Assembly (NCBI RefSeq): GCF_900249755.1
Contig: NZ_LT976853.1
Coordinates: forward strand, 428,207 to 492,206
Direction: 5' to 3'
Origin: Cupriavidus taiwanensis
GTDB taxonomy: Bacteria; Pseudomonadota; Gammaproteobacteria; Burkholderiales; Burkholderiaceae
DNA: 64,000 nt
Of the stretch, positions 11,771 through 19,958 are shown in pieces (positions within the stretch are counted from its first letter, which is position 1; each line of letters starts with the position of its first letter). The notes under the pieces are model-generated. The model saw nothing but the letters and a program-made list of their open reading frames with translations. It ran no database searches and was not told the DNA's origin. A program made the position numbers and the translations under genes.

Positions 11771-12706
11771 ATGACCATGCCTAACTACGTGAAGATCGTT
11801 GAAGTGGGCCCGCGCGACGGCCTGCAGAACGAGAAGGCGATGGTGCCGACGGACGTGAAGGTCGCGCTGATCAACCAGCTTACCGACGCCGGCTTCGTCA
11901 ATATCGAGGCCGCCTCGTTCGTGTCGCCCAAATGGGTGCCGCAGATGGCCGACGGCGCCGACGTGATGGCGCGCATCCAGCGCCGCGCGGGCACGCTGTA
12001 TTCGGCGCTGACGCCGAACCTGAAGGGCTTCGAGGGCGCGATCGCGGCCGGCGCCGACGAGGTGGTGATCTTCGGCGCGGCCAGCGAGGCGTTTTCGCAG
12101 AAGAACATCAACTGCTCGATCGCCGAGTCGATCGCGCGCTTCGCCCCGGTGGCGGCCGCGGCCAAGGAACAGGGCGTGCGCCTGCGCGGCAGCATCTCGT
12201 GCGCGCTCGGCTGCCCGTACCAGGGCGAGGTGCCGGTCAGTTCGGTGGTCGACGTGGTACGGCGCATGCGCGAGCTGGGCTGCGACGAGATCGACATCGC
12301 CGACACCATCGGCGTGGGCACGCCGGTGCGCGTGCAGGAAGTGATGCGCGCCGCCGCGGCGGAGTTCGCGCTGGACCGGCTCTCCGGCCATTTCCACGAT
12401 ACCTACGGCCAGGCCCTGTCCAACATCCTGGCCAGCCTGGAAGTGGGCGTGGCGATCTTCCATGCATCGGTGGCGGGCCTGGGCGGCTGCCCCTATGCCA
12501 AGGGCGCCACCGGCAACGTCGCCACCGAGGACGTGCTCTACATGCTGCACGGCATGGGCATCCACACCGGCATCGACCTGGAAGCGGTGGTCCGCGCCGG
12601 CGACTACATCTCGCAGGCGATCGGCCGCGCCAACAGTTCGCGCGTGGGCCGCGCCCTGCTGACCAAATGGGCCGCCGCCAGCGACGCGGCACCGGCCTGC
12701 GTGTAA
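11771..12706 (+). CDS. mvaB: Hydroxymethylglutaryl-CoA lyase
   Basis: Cleaves HMG-CoA to acetyl-CoA and acetoacetate, the last step of leucine degradation. 311 residues, ATG 11771 with ACAGGAGACAGCC upstream. Diagnostic segments are V-E-V-G-P-R-D-G-L-Q-N-E-K (with the metal-binding Asp), E-A-A-S-F-V-S-P-K-W-V-P-Q-M, H-F-H-D-T-Y-G-Q-A (metal-binding His pair) and G-L-G-G-C-P-Y-A-K-G-A-T-G-N with the catalytic Cys. It completes the carboxylase-hydratase-lyase set of this window; the symbol liuE is used in pseudomonads. Confidence 0.95.
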   Translation: MTMPNYVKIVEVGPRDGLQNEKAMVPTDVKVALINQLTDAGFVNIEAASFVSPKWVPQMADGADVMARIQRRAGTLYSALTPNLKGFEGAIAAGADEVVIFGAASEAFSQKNINCSIAESIARFAPVAAAAKEQGVRLRGSISCALGCPYQGEVPVSSVVDVVRRMRELGCDEIDIADTIGVGTPVRVQEVMRAAAAEFALDRLSGHFHDTYGQALSNILASLEVGVAIFHASVAGLGGCPYAKGATGNVATEDVLYMLHGMGIHTGIDLEAVVRAGDYISQAIGRANSSRVGRALLTKWAAASDAAPACV

Positions 12707-12733
12707 GGCGCGCGGCCGCAGACAGGAGAACGC

Positions 12734-13234
12734 ATGACGATGCATGACGAAGCGCTGCCCGAATCCGCGCGGCGCGTGGCCGAACTGCTGGCCGGGCTTG
12801 GCCATGACCGGCCCGTGGTGATGCTGCCCGCCACCGGCAAGACCTCGGCCGAGGCCGCGGCGGGGCTGGGCTGCAGCGTGGCCGAGATCGCCAAGTCCAT
12901 CATCTTCCGCCGCGTGGCCGACGATGCGCCGGTGCTGGTGATCGCCAGCGGCAGCAACCGCGTCGACGAGGCCAAGGTGGCCGCGCGCGTGGGCGCGCTG
13001 GGCAAGGCCGACGCGCGCTTCGTGCGCGAGAAGACCGGCTATGCCATCGGCGGCGTCTGCCCCATCGGCCATGCGGTGGCGCCGGTGATGCTGCTGGACC
13101 GGGACCTGTTCCGCTATGACAGCCTGTGGGCCGCGGCCGGCCATCCGCATGCGGTGTTCAACCTGACGCCGCACCAGCTGCAGCAGATGACCGGGGCCGA
13201 AGTGGCCGACGTTGCGGCCGGAGCCGCGGCATGA
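12734..13234 (+). CDS. YbaK/EbsC-family aminoacyl-tRNA deacylase-like protein
   Basis: A 166-residue protein of the trans-editing family that includes Cys-tRNA(Pro) deacylase YbaK and ProX. It shows A-E-I-A-K-S-I-I-F-R with the conserved Lys, V-L-V-I-A-S-G-S-N-R-V-D, and T-G-Y-A-I-G-G-V-C-P-I-G-H. Its tail has A-G-H-P-H-A-V-F-N-L-T-P. Which mischarged tRNA it clears cannot be told from sequence. ATG 12734 with ACAGGAGAACGC upstream. Its stop overlaps the next start (ATGA), beginning a run of four coupled genes. Confidence 0.87.
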   Translation: MTMHDEALPESARRVAELLAGLGHDRPVVMLPATGKTSAEAAAGLGCSVAEIAKSIIFRRVADDAPVLVIASGSNRVDEAKVAARVGALGKADARFVREKTGYAIGGVCPIGHAVAPVMLLDRDLFRYDSLWAAAGHPHAVFNLTPHQLQQMTGAEVADVAAGAAA

Positions 13235-13659
13235 GCCCGGACCTGCGCCCCGGCCTGGCGTTCAGCTGGGAGTACACCGTGCCGCCCAAGGCCACGGTGC
13301 CGCGCCTCTACGACGATATCCCGGGCTGCCCCGAAATGCCCGACGTGCTGGCCACCGGCTATCTGGTCGGCATCATGGAATGTGCCTGCCTGCAGATGCT
13401 GCGCGAGCACCTGGACTGGCCGCGCGAGCAATCGCTCGGCACGCTGGTCAGTTTCTCGCACCTGGCGCCGACGCCGCCGGGCATGACGGTGACGGTCAGG
13501 GGCGAACTGGTCGAGGTGGACGGGCGCCGCCTGCGTTTCCAGCTTAGCGCGTGGGACGGCGAGGACAAGATCTCGGAGGGCGTGCACGAGCGCCACCTGA
13601 TCGACGCCGGCCGCTTCAACCAGAAGGTCGCGGCCAAGGCCGCGCGCGCGGCGGGCTGA
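13231..13659 (+). CDS. Hotdog-fold thioesterase, FlK (fluoroacetyl-CoA thioesterase)-like
   Basis: 142 residues, starting at ATG 13231 inside the upstream stop codon. The layout matches the small FlK-type hotdog family. It has M-P-D-V-L-A-T-G-Y-L-V-G-I-M-E-C-A-C with a conserved Glu on the long helix. It also has L-V-S-F-S-H-L-A-P-T-P-P-G-M-T-V, where the His corresponds to the catalytic His of FlK. Most relatives of FlK are not fluoroacetyl-CoA specific; a general acyl-CoA thioesterase is likely here. No membrane or signal segment. Confidence 0.78.
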   Translation: MSPDLRPGLAFSWEYTVPPKATVPRLYDDIPGCPEMPDVLATGYLVGIMECACLQMLREHLDWPREQSLGTLVSFSHLAPTPPGMTVTVRGELVEVDGRRLRFQLSAWDGEDKISEGVHERHLIDAGRFNQKVAAKAARAAG

Positions 13660-13680
13660 GTGGCGAGCGAGCGCAACGCC

Positions 13681-13923
13681 ATGGCCCTCACACCTGCCTT
13701 GCTGGCCGCTCAGGCCGACGCCGCGCAGCGGGCCTCGCCGGTGCCGTCGCCATGCCGCAACGTCTGCCGCATGGATCCGGCCACCGGCTATTGCGCGGGT
13801 TGCCTGCGCACCATCGAAGAGATTGCCGGCTGGTCGTCCGCCGGCGACGAAGACAAGCGCCGCATCTGGGCGCAGCTGCCGCAGCGCGCCGCATGGCTGG
13901 CAGGCGAGGAGACATCCCCTTGA
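13681..13923 (+). CDS. Small DUF1289 protein with four-cysteine motif
   Basis: 80 residues from ATG 13681; an in-frame GTG at 13660, touching the previous stop, would add seven. The core is S-P-C-R-N-V-C followed by a C-A-G-C pair, the C-x3-C-x9-C-x2-C pattern of DUF1289, and ends with a Trp-rich R-R-I-W-A-Q-L-P-Q-R segment. The four Cys could bind a metal or a cluster, but the family has no known function. Tightly packed between the thioesterase and the metallo-hydrolase. Confidence 0.8.
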   Translation: MALTPALLAAQADAAQRASPVPSPCRNVCRMDPATGYCAGCLRTIEEIAGWSSAGDEDKRRIWAQLPQRAAWLAGEETSP

Positions 13924-14849
13924 GCGAATGCCCGGTCCCGCAGTTGCCGGCCACCATGCGCGTGTTCGAGCGCGGCTGGCTGTCGGCAAACAATATCCTG
14001 TTCGTCGAGGGCGACGATACCGCGCTGGTCGACACCGGCTACGTCACCCACGCGCCGCAGACGGTGGCACTGGTGGCGTCCGCGCTGCAGGGCCGGCCGC
14101 TGGCACGCGTGATCAACACCCACCTGCACTCGGACCACTGCGGCGGCAATGCCGCGCTGCAGGCGCGCTGGCAACCGCGCACCGCGATCCCCGCGGCCGA
14201 GGCCAAGGCCGTGGCCGCATGGGATACGGAAGCGCTCAGCTACGAGGCCACCGGCCAGCAGTGCGATCGCTTCACCTTCGACAGCGTGCTGAACGACGGC
14301 GACACGCTGCGCCTGGGCGGCATCGACTGGCAGGTGGTGGCGGCCCCTGGCCATGACCCGCACGCGGTGATGCTGTTCGCACCGGCCGAGCGCATCCTGA
14401 TTTCCGGTGACGCGCTGTGGGAGAACGGCTTCGGCGTGATCTTTCCCGAGCTGGAGGGCGAGAGCGGCTTCGCCGAGCAGGCGGCGGTGCTGGCGCGCAT
14501 CGCGCAGCTCGACGCGCGCGTGGTGATTCCCGGCCACGGACGCGTGTTCACCGGCGTCGCGGCGGCCGTGGAAAGGGCCCAGGGGCGCCTGGCCTACCTT
14601 AGCGCCGACCCGGCGCGCAATGCGGCCCATGCGGTCAAGGTGCTGGTGAAGTTCAAGCTGCTGGAGGCGCAGCGCATGACGCTGGCCGCATTGGCCGCGT
14701 GGATGGAGGCGGCACCGTTGATGACGCACATGCGCGAGCGCTTTATGCCAGCGCTGTCGATGGCGGAACTCTGCGCGCAGACGGTGGGGGCGCTGGCGCG
14801 GGTGGGAGCGGCGCAGGTCGAGGGGGAGTGGGTGGTGAATCCGGATTGA
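13920..14849 (+). CDS. Metallo-beta-lactamase fold hydrolase
   Basis: 309 residues from TTG 13920, whose TTGA overlaps the preceding stop; GCGAGGAG lies 8-10 bases upstream, and the ORF upstream of this point is only antisense shadow. The dinuclear metal motif T-H-L-H-S-D-H-C-G-G is intact, with later ligands in A-A-P-G-H-D-P-H, S-G-D-A-L and I-P-G-H-G-R-V. About 80 C-terminal residues beyond the core include a helical segment, similar to hydrolases of the flavin-free, glyoxalase II-like group. Substrate unknown. Last gene of the coupled run starting at the YbaK-like gene. Confidence 0.85.
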   Translation: MSECPVPQLPATMRVFERGWLSANNILFVEGDDTALVDTGYVTHAPQTVALVASALQGRPLARVINTHLHSDHCGGNAALQARWQPRTAIPAAEAKAVAAWDTEALSYEATGQQCDRFTFDSVLNDGDTLRLGGIDWQVVAAPGHDPHAVMLFAPAERILISGDALWENGFGVIFPELEGESGFAEQAAVLARIAQLDARVVIPGHGRVFTGVAAAVERAQGRLAYLSADPARNAAHAVKVLVKFKLLEAQRMTLAALAAWMEAAPLMTHMRERFMPALSMAELCAQTVGALARVGAAQVEGEWVVNPD

Positions 14850-14892
14850 TGCGCTGCCGACGCAGCGAATCATGGCAAGCAATCCGTCGCCC

Positions 14893-14930
14893 CCGCTGGT
14901 TTGCTCCCCTCTCCCGCTTGCGGGAGAGGG
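14893..14930. repeat. Second copy of the palindromic repeat found after liuC
   Basis: Bases 14893-14917 are identical to 2364-2388, then a TTG centre and GCGGGAGAGGG complete the hairpin. It lies between convergent genes (metallo-hydrolase and TonB receptor), so it may also help end transcription. Confidence 0.82.
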
Positions 14931-14966
14931 AGAACACAATCGGGATGCGGCCTCGCGGCAGGCCGA

Positions 14967-17162
14967 TCAGAACGAAGTCCTGAACCCCACCTTCACACTC
15001 CGCCCCGCCATCGGCGCAATATCCCGCAGGATCGACGACGCGTTGCGCGCATCCTGGTTGGTCAGGTTGTCGCCGCGCAGATACACCAGGGTTTGCGTCC
15101 CCGCCGCCTTGAACTTGTAGGTCAGCGCCAGGCTCAGCAGCGTATAGGCATCGGTCGGCGTGTCGTTGGTCGGCACGCGCGTCTGTTTGGCCGCGTAGGT
15201 GACATCGACGCGCGCGCCCCATGGCCCGGCGCCGTAGACCAGCGCGCCGCCCAGGCGCAGCGGCGCCAGGCGCGGCAGCGGCTCGCCGGTGTCGCGGTTT
15301 TCGCCGCGCACATAGTCGGCGCGCGCCTCGAAGTCCAGCGTGTCGCTGCTGGTCAGCATCTTCTGCAGCAGGCGCGCCTTGCCTTCGGCCTCGAAGCCGT
15401 ACAGCGTGGCCGGCACGCCCAGGTACTGGAACTCGGGCAGCGCATCCGGGCTGCCGGGGGCGACCACGTCGCCCGCCTCGTCGCGCGCGCGGCCGGTGGC
15501 GCTGAGCGCCAGGTAGTTGGCAAAGCGGCTGTAGTAGCCCGACACGCCGGCGCTGTGCGCGCCTGACTTGAAGCGCAGGCCCAGGTCGATCGAGGTGGCG
15601 CGCTCCTTGTTCGCGTTGGGGTCGCCCACTTCCCACGAGCCGGTGGCGACGTGGGGACCGTTGGCGTACAGCTCGTAGAAGGTCGGCGCGCGTTCGGTGT
15701 AAGACAGGTTGCTGGTCAGCGACCACGCCGGGTTCATCTTGTACAGCAGGCCGGCCGAGGCGCTGGTGGCGTTGAAGCTGCGGCTGGCGTCGGTGAAGCG
15801 GTCGTTGCCGTTGGCGCTGGCCTTGACGCTGCTGTGGTCGAGCCGGCCGCCGAAGTTCAGCTTCAGGTCGCCGCCCGCAGTCAGCGGCAATTCCTCGAAC
15901 AGGAACAGCGCGGCGTTGTCGGTGTTGGTGCTGGGCACGAAGGCTTCCTCGCCCAGTGCCGAGAAGTTGGTGTGGCCGAACTGCGTGCCGACCACGCCGC
16001 TAAGGTTCCCGATTTTTGCGTGCCGGGCCTCGAAGCGCGCATCCCAGCCGCGGTTCTTGAAGATCGTGCCGGTCTCGCCGTCTTCGATTTCGCGGTGCTC
16101 GTAGTCGGTGAAGCTGACCTTGCCCTTGACCGACTCGAACCAGCCGCCGGTGTTGCCGGCGAGGTTGCGCGCCTCGCCTTCCAGCGCGAAGCGGTCCTGC
16201 TTCATCTTCAGCCGCACCGCGTCTTCTGCGGGCGTGCCGTAGTCGTTGCGGTAGGCGCTGTAGTTGGCGCCGACGAAGCCATCGGCCCAGGTGTAGGCGC
16301 CGCCCAGCGAGCCGCCCTGCTGGTCGGCGCTGGTATTGGGCAGGCGCCCGTAGGGCTCGGGCTCGCCTGCGGGCAGTGGCTCGGCGTTGCGCAGGCGGTC
16401 GCTGCGCGCGTAGCCGGGGATGCGCAGGTCGCTGGTCTTGCGCGCGAAGGCATCGGCGTGGACGGCGAACTTGCCGTTGCCGGCCTCGATCAGCGCGCTG
16501 GCGTTGCGCGCCTGGTCGCCGCCGGCGGTGGCGCTGGCATCGACCGCGCCGCCGACGCCTTCGATCGGCTCCTTCGGGATGCGGTTGTCGATCACGTTGA
16601 CCACGCCGCCGATGGCATTGCCGCCGTACATCAGCGCCGCCGGGCCGCGCACGACTTCGATGCGCTCGGCCACCAGCGGATCGACCGGCACGGCATGGTC
16701 GTAAGACAGCGTGGAGGCGTCGACCGTGGTGCCGCCGTTCTGCAGCACCTTGATGCGGTCGCCGTCCAGGCCGCGGATCACCGGCCGGCTGGCATTGGGC
16801 CCGAAGTAGGTCGACGACACCCCGGGCAGCTTGTCCAGGGTCTCGCCCAGCGTGCTGGCCTGGCGCACAGCCAGTGCGTCGCCGCCCAGCGTCGAGACCG
16901 GCGCCACCATGTCGTTCAGGTCGCTGCCCAGCGGGTTGGCGGTGATTACGACTTCGCGCAGCGTGGCGCCGGGAGCCGTGGCCGGAGCGGCATCGGCGGC
17001 CGGCGCCGCGGCGGGTTGCGCCAGCGCGGCCGGCGCCACCAATGCGGTGGCCAGCGTGGCGGTGAGGGAGGCGGCAAGCGCCGCCAGCGGGGTCAGCCGG
17101 GGCGTCAGGCGTGGGGAAGCGGGCTTGGTGTAACGACGGGCGGTGTAACGGTTCTTCGACAT
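14967..17162 (-). CDS. TonB-dependent outer-membrane receptor, ZnuD-like
   Basis: A 731-residue outer-membrane receptor. ATG 17162 gives a signal peptide (T-P-L-A-A-L-A-A-S-L-T-A-T core, cleavage after A-L-A-Q region); a GTG 22 codons earlier is possible. A TonB box-like E-V-V-I-T-A precedes the plug, which has V-I-R-G-L-D-G-D-R-I-K-V-L-Q-N-G and E-R-I-E-V-V-R-G-P-A-A-L-M-Y-G-G. The beta barrel ends in aromatic F as expected. No His-rich loop is seen. The zinc role rests on neighbours: COG0523 GTPases and Zur, the arrangement of zinc-repressed receptors. It is probably cotranscribed with the two genes upstream of it on the minus strand. Confidence 0.85.
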   Translation of the reverse strand: MSKNRYTARRYTKPASPRLTPRLTPLAALAASLTATLATALVAPAALAQPAAAPAADAAPATAPGATLREVVITANPLGSDLNDMVAPVSTLGGDALAVRQASTLGETLDKLPGVSSTYFGPNASRPVIRGLDGDRIKVLQNGGTTVDASTLSYDHAVPVDPLVAERIEVVRGPAALMYGGNAIGGVVNVIDNRIPKEPIEGVGGAVDASATAGGDQARNASALIEAGNGKFAVHADAFARKTSDLRIPGYARSDRLRNAEPLPAGEPEPYGRLPNTSADQQGGSLGGAYTWADGFVGANYSAYRNDYGTPAEDAVRLKMKQDRFALEGEARNLAGNTGGWFESVKGKVSFTDYEHREIEDGETGTIFKNRGWDARFEARHAKIGNLSGVVGTQFGHTNFSALGEEAFVPSTNTDNAALFLFEELPLTAGGDLKLNFGGRLDHSSVKASANGNDRFTDASRSFNATSASAGLLYKMNPAWSLTSNLSYTERAPTFYELYANGPHVATGSWEVGDPNANKERATSIDLGLRFKSGAHSAGVSGYYSRFANYLALSATGRARDEAGDVVAPGSPDALPEFQYLGVPATLYGFEAEGKARLLQKMLTSSDTLDFEARADYVRGENRDTGEPLPRLAPLRLGGALVYGAGPWGARVDVTYAAKQTRVPTNDTPTDAYTLLSLALTYKFKAAGTQTLVYLRGDNLTNQDARNASSILRDIAPMAGRSVKVGFRTSF

Positions 17163-17322
17163 GGCGCGCGGAGCAATGCAGTAGCGATCGGCCCGGCTGG
17201 CGCGGCGGCGTCCGGCCAGGCGCGGCACGCCTGCGACAGGCGTGGCGGCCGGGGCCGGAAGGGCGCGGGTTCAGCTCGGAATGCGTAAGACGGCGGGTGC
17301 GCGGCGCGGGCCGCGTCCCGGA

Positions 17323-17730
17323 TCAGGCGAGGGCGATGGCCGGCGCCGGGGGGGCGCGCGATTGGAAGGGGTGGGCGCGGGGCAGGTCGGGCCAGCGCCA
17401 GGCGAGGCTGGCCGGCTTGACCGGCTTGCCGAAGGCAAGCCGCAGCGGCGGCAGCTTGCCGCAATGGGTGTCGGCGACGGTGGCGCCGTCGAACAGCACG
17501 CACGAGTGCCCGCTGAAGGCCTGCGACAGCGGGTGCGGGTCGCTGTCGCTTCCGTCCGCTGCCGTAGCGTTGGCGGCCGCCAGCGTGCCGGGCGGCGCGA
17601 GCAGGCCGCCGTGCACGATGCGGTGGGTCAGCCCGGCATGCTGCGCCAGCAGCAGGCACAGCGCCAGCCCCAGCGCGGACCAGAGGCCCGGGCGGAGCGC
17701 GCGCAGGCGGGCGAACCAGTCAGTGCGCAT
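17323..17730 (-). CDS. Small membrane-anchored His/Cys protein, DUF2946-like
   Basis: 135 residues from ATG 17730, which overlaps the end of the GTPase gene by 11 bases. One hydrophobic N-terminal segment (G-L-W-S-A-L-G-L-A-L-C-L-L-L-A) acts as signal or anchor, followed by H-A-G-L-T-H-R-I-V-H-G-G and S-G-H-S-C-V-L-F-D-G-A-T with a further Cys. The spaced His and Cys residues could bind metal in the periplasm. Small proteins of this kind are often found beside metal-linked TonB receptors. Family assignment is tentative and function unknown. Confidence 0.68.
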   Translation of the reverse strand: MRTDWFARLRALRPGLWSALGLALCLLLAQHAGLTHRIVHGGLLAPPGTLAAANATAADGSDSDPHPLSQAFSGHSCVLFDGATVADTHCGKLPPLRLAFGKPVKPASLAWRWPDLPRAHPFQSRAPPAPAIALA

Positions 17731-19012
17731 GGGGCTGGCCGCCGTGGTGGCCGTGGTGGTCGTGATCGCCGCAGCCGCAGTCATCGCCATGTTCGTGGCC
17801 ATGGGCGTGATCGTGACCGTGGTCATGGTCGTCGTCGAAGTCCTCGACCCAGCCCGGGAACGGGTCCGGATAGGCCGCCCAGGCCTGCGCCCCGGCGGCC
17901 ATCTCGGCATCGCTCAGCAGGCAGGCGTCGAGCCGGGCCTGCAGTGCGGCATGGTCAAGGTCCAGGCCAGTCAGCACCAGTTCCTGGCGGCGGTCGCCGA
18001 ACGGCACCGGAACGCCGCCGTCCTGCATGTCGGCTTCCACCTCGGCGCGACCGGCGGCGTCGGCCGGCCATTCCGCCGGGTCCAGCGCGGCCCACCAGGC
18101 GCCCGCGCCGCCATGGCGGCAGACGCCGCCGGACTGGTTCCAGTCGCCGGCGGTGTCCATGCGGCTCGCCAGCCAGAACAGGCCCTTGGAGCGCAGCACG
18201 CTGCCATGCTCGCGCAGCCATTCGGTATGGATCAGGTCGGCAAAGCGTTGCGGGTGGAACGGGCGGCGGCGGCGGTAGACCAGCGTGGAGACGCCGCTGG
18301 CGGCGTCCGCCGCGGGCGCCTCGCCACGCAGCGCGGCGAGCCAGCCAGGGCCATCCGCGGCGGCTTCGAAGTCGAAACGGCCGGTGCCCTGCACGCGTTC
18401 GGGAGGCGCCTTGCCGAAGCTGGCTTCGACGATGTCGGCGCGCGGGTTCAGCGCCTGCAGTACCGCGCGCAGCCGCGCCAGCTCGGCCGCGGCGACGAGA
18501 TCGGCCTTGTTCAGCACGATCACGTCGCAGCCTTCGATCTGCGCGACCAGCACCTCGGCCACGGTGCGGTCGTCGTCCTGGCCCGCCGCCAGGCCTCGAT
18601 CGGCCAGGAATTCGGCTTCGTTGAGGTCGCGCAGCACGGTGGCGGCATCGACCACGGTTACCAGGGTGTCGGGCTGCAAGGCCGCATCCGGTCCCGCGCC
18701 ATGCTCGGCCTCGAACAGGAAGCCTTCGGCGATGGCGAGCGGCTCGTCCAGGCCGTCGGCTTCCACCAGCAGCGCGTCGAAGCGTCCGGTGGCGGCCAGC
18801 CGGGCGGCTTCGGCGAGCAGGGATTCCCCGGACGGCAGCACCGTGGCTTCGCAGCCGGGCGGCAGCGGCGCCAGCGCTTGCCCGCCTTGCGCGCCGCAGA
18901 CCAGCACGCCGACCCGCCCGCCGGCGCCATGCGCGAGCAGGTGGTTCAGCAGCGTGGTCTTGCCGACGCCGGGAAAACCGGACAGCACGGTGACGGGCAG
19001 GCGATCAGCCAT
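17720..19012 (-). CDS. COG0523 (ZigA-like) GTPase lacking the CxCC motif, His-rich tail
   Basis: 430 residues from ATG 19012. A G3E-family GTPase of the putative zinc metallochaperone group. Walker A is G-F-P-G-V-G-K-T-T near residue 12, the base-recognition motif is N-K-A-D, and the C-terminal half has S-K-G-L-F-W-L-A-S-R and G-D-R-R-Q-E-L-V as in the ZigA type. The usual G-C-I-C-C-T segment after Walker A is missing: the stretch between residues 38 and 70 is short and reads P-S-G-E-S-L-L where the motif should be. The last ~40 residues are His/Asp-rich with C-G-C-G, a likely metal sponge. A candidate Zur operator stands ~60 bases upstream. Confidence 0.85.
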   Translation of the reverse strand: MADRLPVTVLSGFPGVGKTTLLNHLLAHGAGGRVGVLVCGAQGGQALAPLPPGCEATVLPSGESLLAEAARLAATGRFDALLVEADGLDEPLAIAEGFLFEAEHGAGPDAALQPDTLVTVVDAATVLRDLNEAEFLADRGLAAGQDDDRTVAEVLVAQIEGCDVIVLNKADLVAAAELARLRAVLQALNPRADIVEASFGKAPPERVQGTGRFDFEAAADGPGWLAALRGEAPAADAASGVSTLVYRRRRPFHPQRFADLIHTEWLREHGSVLRSKGLFWLASRMDTAGDWNQSGGVCRHGGAGAWWAALDPAEWPADAAGRAEVEADMQDGGVPVPFGDRRQELVLTGLDLDHAALQARLDACLLSDAEMAAGAQAWAAYPDPFPGWVEDFDDDHDHGHDHAHGHEHGDDCGCGDHDHHGHHGGQPHAH

Positions 19013-19068
19013 GGCAGCAGCAGGGAAATTGGAGACAGGCAACGCAGCGCGCCAAGGCCGCGGGGCGC

Positions 19069-19089
19069 TGTTGCAACAAGGTTGCGAAT
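19069..19089 (-). promoter_or_regulatory. Candidate Zur operator before the CxCC-less GTPase gene
   Basis: Plus-strand sequence TGTTGCAA-CAAGG-TTGCGAAT. It matches the inverted repeat before zur (TGATGCAA-TTCAG-TTGCGTCA) at TG-TGCAA, the same 5-base spacer length and TTGCG. On the minus strand it overlaps a possible -10 (TAAATT) 16 bases after GTTGCC. Binding is inferred, not shown. Confidence 0.55.
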
Positions 19090-19199
19090 TTACCAGAAAG
19101 GCCGGGGCGGCAACAGCCGGATGATTCTCAATCTTAGGCCGTGGCCGTGGCACGACAAAGCCGAAGCGGCCCGCCATGCGCATGCGGCCGGCAAGAAAG

Positions 19200-19233
19200 G
19201 AAAAAAGCAAACGGCCCGGGATTCCCGGGCCGT
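19200..19233 (-). terminator. Intrinsic terminator of dksA
   Basis: Read on the minus strand: stem ACGGCCCGGG / CCCGGGCCGT with a three-base loop, followed by TTTGCTTTTTT. It lies just 38 bases past the dksA stop and separates dksA from the GTPase operon. Confidence 0.9.
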
Positions 19234-19271
19234 CATGTCGCAGGCTGCGCCGCTGGACGGCGCGCGGCGCT

Positions 19272-19958
19272 TCAGTCGCCGAACAGCTTCTGGCGCAGTT
19301 CGCGGCGTTGCTGTGCTTCCAGCGACAGCGTGGCGGTGGGGCGCGCCAGCAGGCGCGGCACGCCGATCGGCTCGCCGGTTTCCTCGCACCAGCCGTAGTC
19401 GCCGGATTCGATGCGCTGCAGCGACTGCTCGACCTTCTTCAGCAGCTTGCGCTCGCGGTCGCGCGTGCGCAGCTCCAGCGCATGCTCTTCCTCGATGGTG
19501 GCGCGGTCGGCCGGGTCCGGCACGATCACGGTTTCGCGCAGGTGTTCCGTGGTCTGGTCAGCGTTCTTCAGGATTTCGTCGCGCAGCTGCTCAAGGCGGT
19601 GCTTGAAGAAGGCGAGCTGCGCTTCGTTCATGTAATCCTTGTCGCTCATCTTCAGGATTTCAGCTTCAGTCAGAAGTTTGTTGCTGCTCATGGTTGCTGC
19701 TGATTCTCTTGTTGATGCGGCCGGCGGCGTCTCAGTCCGCGCGGGTGCGCTGTCCGCGCGCTTGCGCGCCACGGTTGTTTCACTCTGGCTGGCTGCAGTC
19801 TTGCTGCTTCGCGGGCCTCCCTTCCTTGCGCCCGCTTCGGCGTTCGCCGTACTGCCGCGGGGAGCGGGCGCGGCCTTCACAGGCTGCGCCTTGAGCGTCT
19901 CTGCCGCGGCACTACCAGTCTTGCTGCGGCTTTCTTTGGTCTTCGTTGCGGCTGTCAT
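19272..19958 (-). CDS. dksA: RNA polymerase-binding transcription factor DksA, one-cysteine type with long N-terminal extension
   Basis: 228 residues from ATG 19958 (GAGAGAGG upstream). Residues 1-89 are a Lys/Ala/Ser/Thr-rich, probably disordered extension; the canonical protein starts at M90 in M-S-S-N-K-L-L-T-E-A-E-I-L, which could be an alternative start. The coiled-coil tip has the conserved D-P-A-D-R-A-T motif. In the zinc-finger region only C191 (Y-G-W-C-E-E-T-G) of the four Cys of E. coli DksA remains, so the protein should fold without zinc. DksA modulates rRNA and amino acid promoters with ppGpp. It has its own terminator and a separate upstream region, yet lies between two zinc-linked GTPase genes. 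Confidence 0.93.
   Translation of the reverse strand: MTAATKTKESRSKTGSAAAETLKAQPVKAAPAPRGSTANAEAGARKGGPRSSKTAASQSETTVARKRADSAPARTETPPAASTRESAATMSSNKLLTEAEILKMSDKDYMNEAQLAFFKHRLEQLRDEILKNADQTTEHLRETVIVPDPADRATIEEEHALELRTRDRERKLLKKVEQSLQRIESGDYGWCEETGEPIGVPRLLARPTATLSLEAQQRRELRQKLFGD

Noticed and set aside
9625..11778. 717-codon minus-strand frame over the adhesin and ghrA
   Set aside because: Composition typical of antisense to high-GC genes, while both plus-strand genes have clear motifs and starts.
14967..17162. Assignment of the TonB receptor to iron siderophores
   Set aside because: No siderophore genes nearby; the zinc GTPases and Zur make a zinc role more likely, though sequence alone does not settle it.
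15651..17288. 545-codon plus-strand frame within the TonB receptor
   Set aside because: Shadow of the receptor gene; Gly/Ala/Arg repeats without domains.
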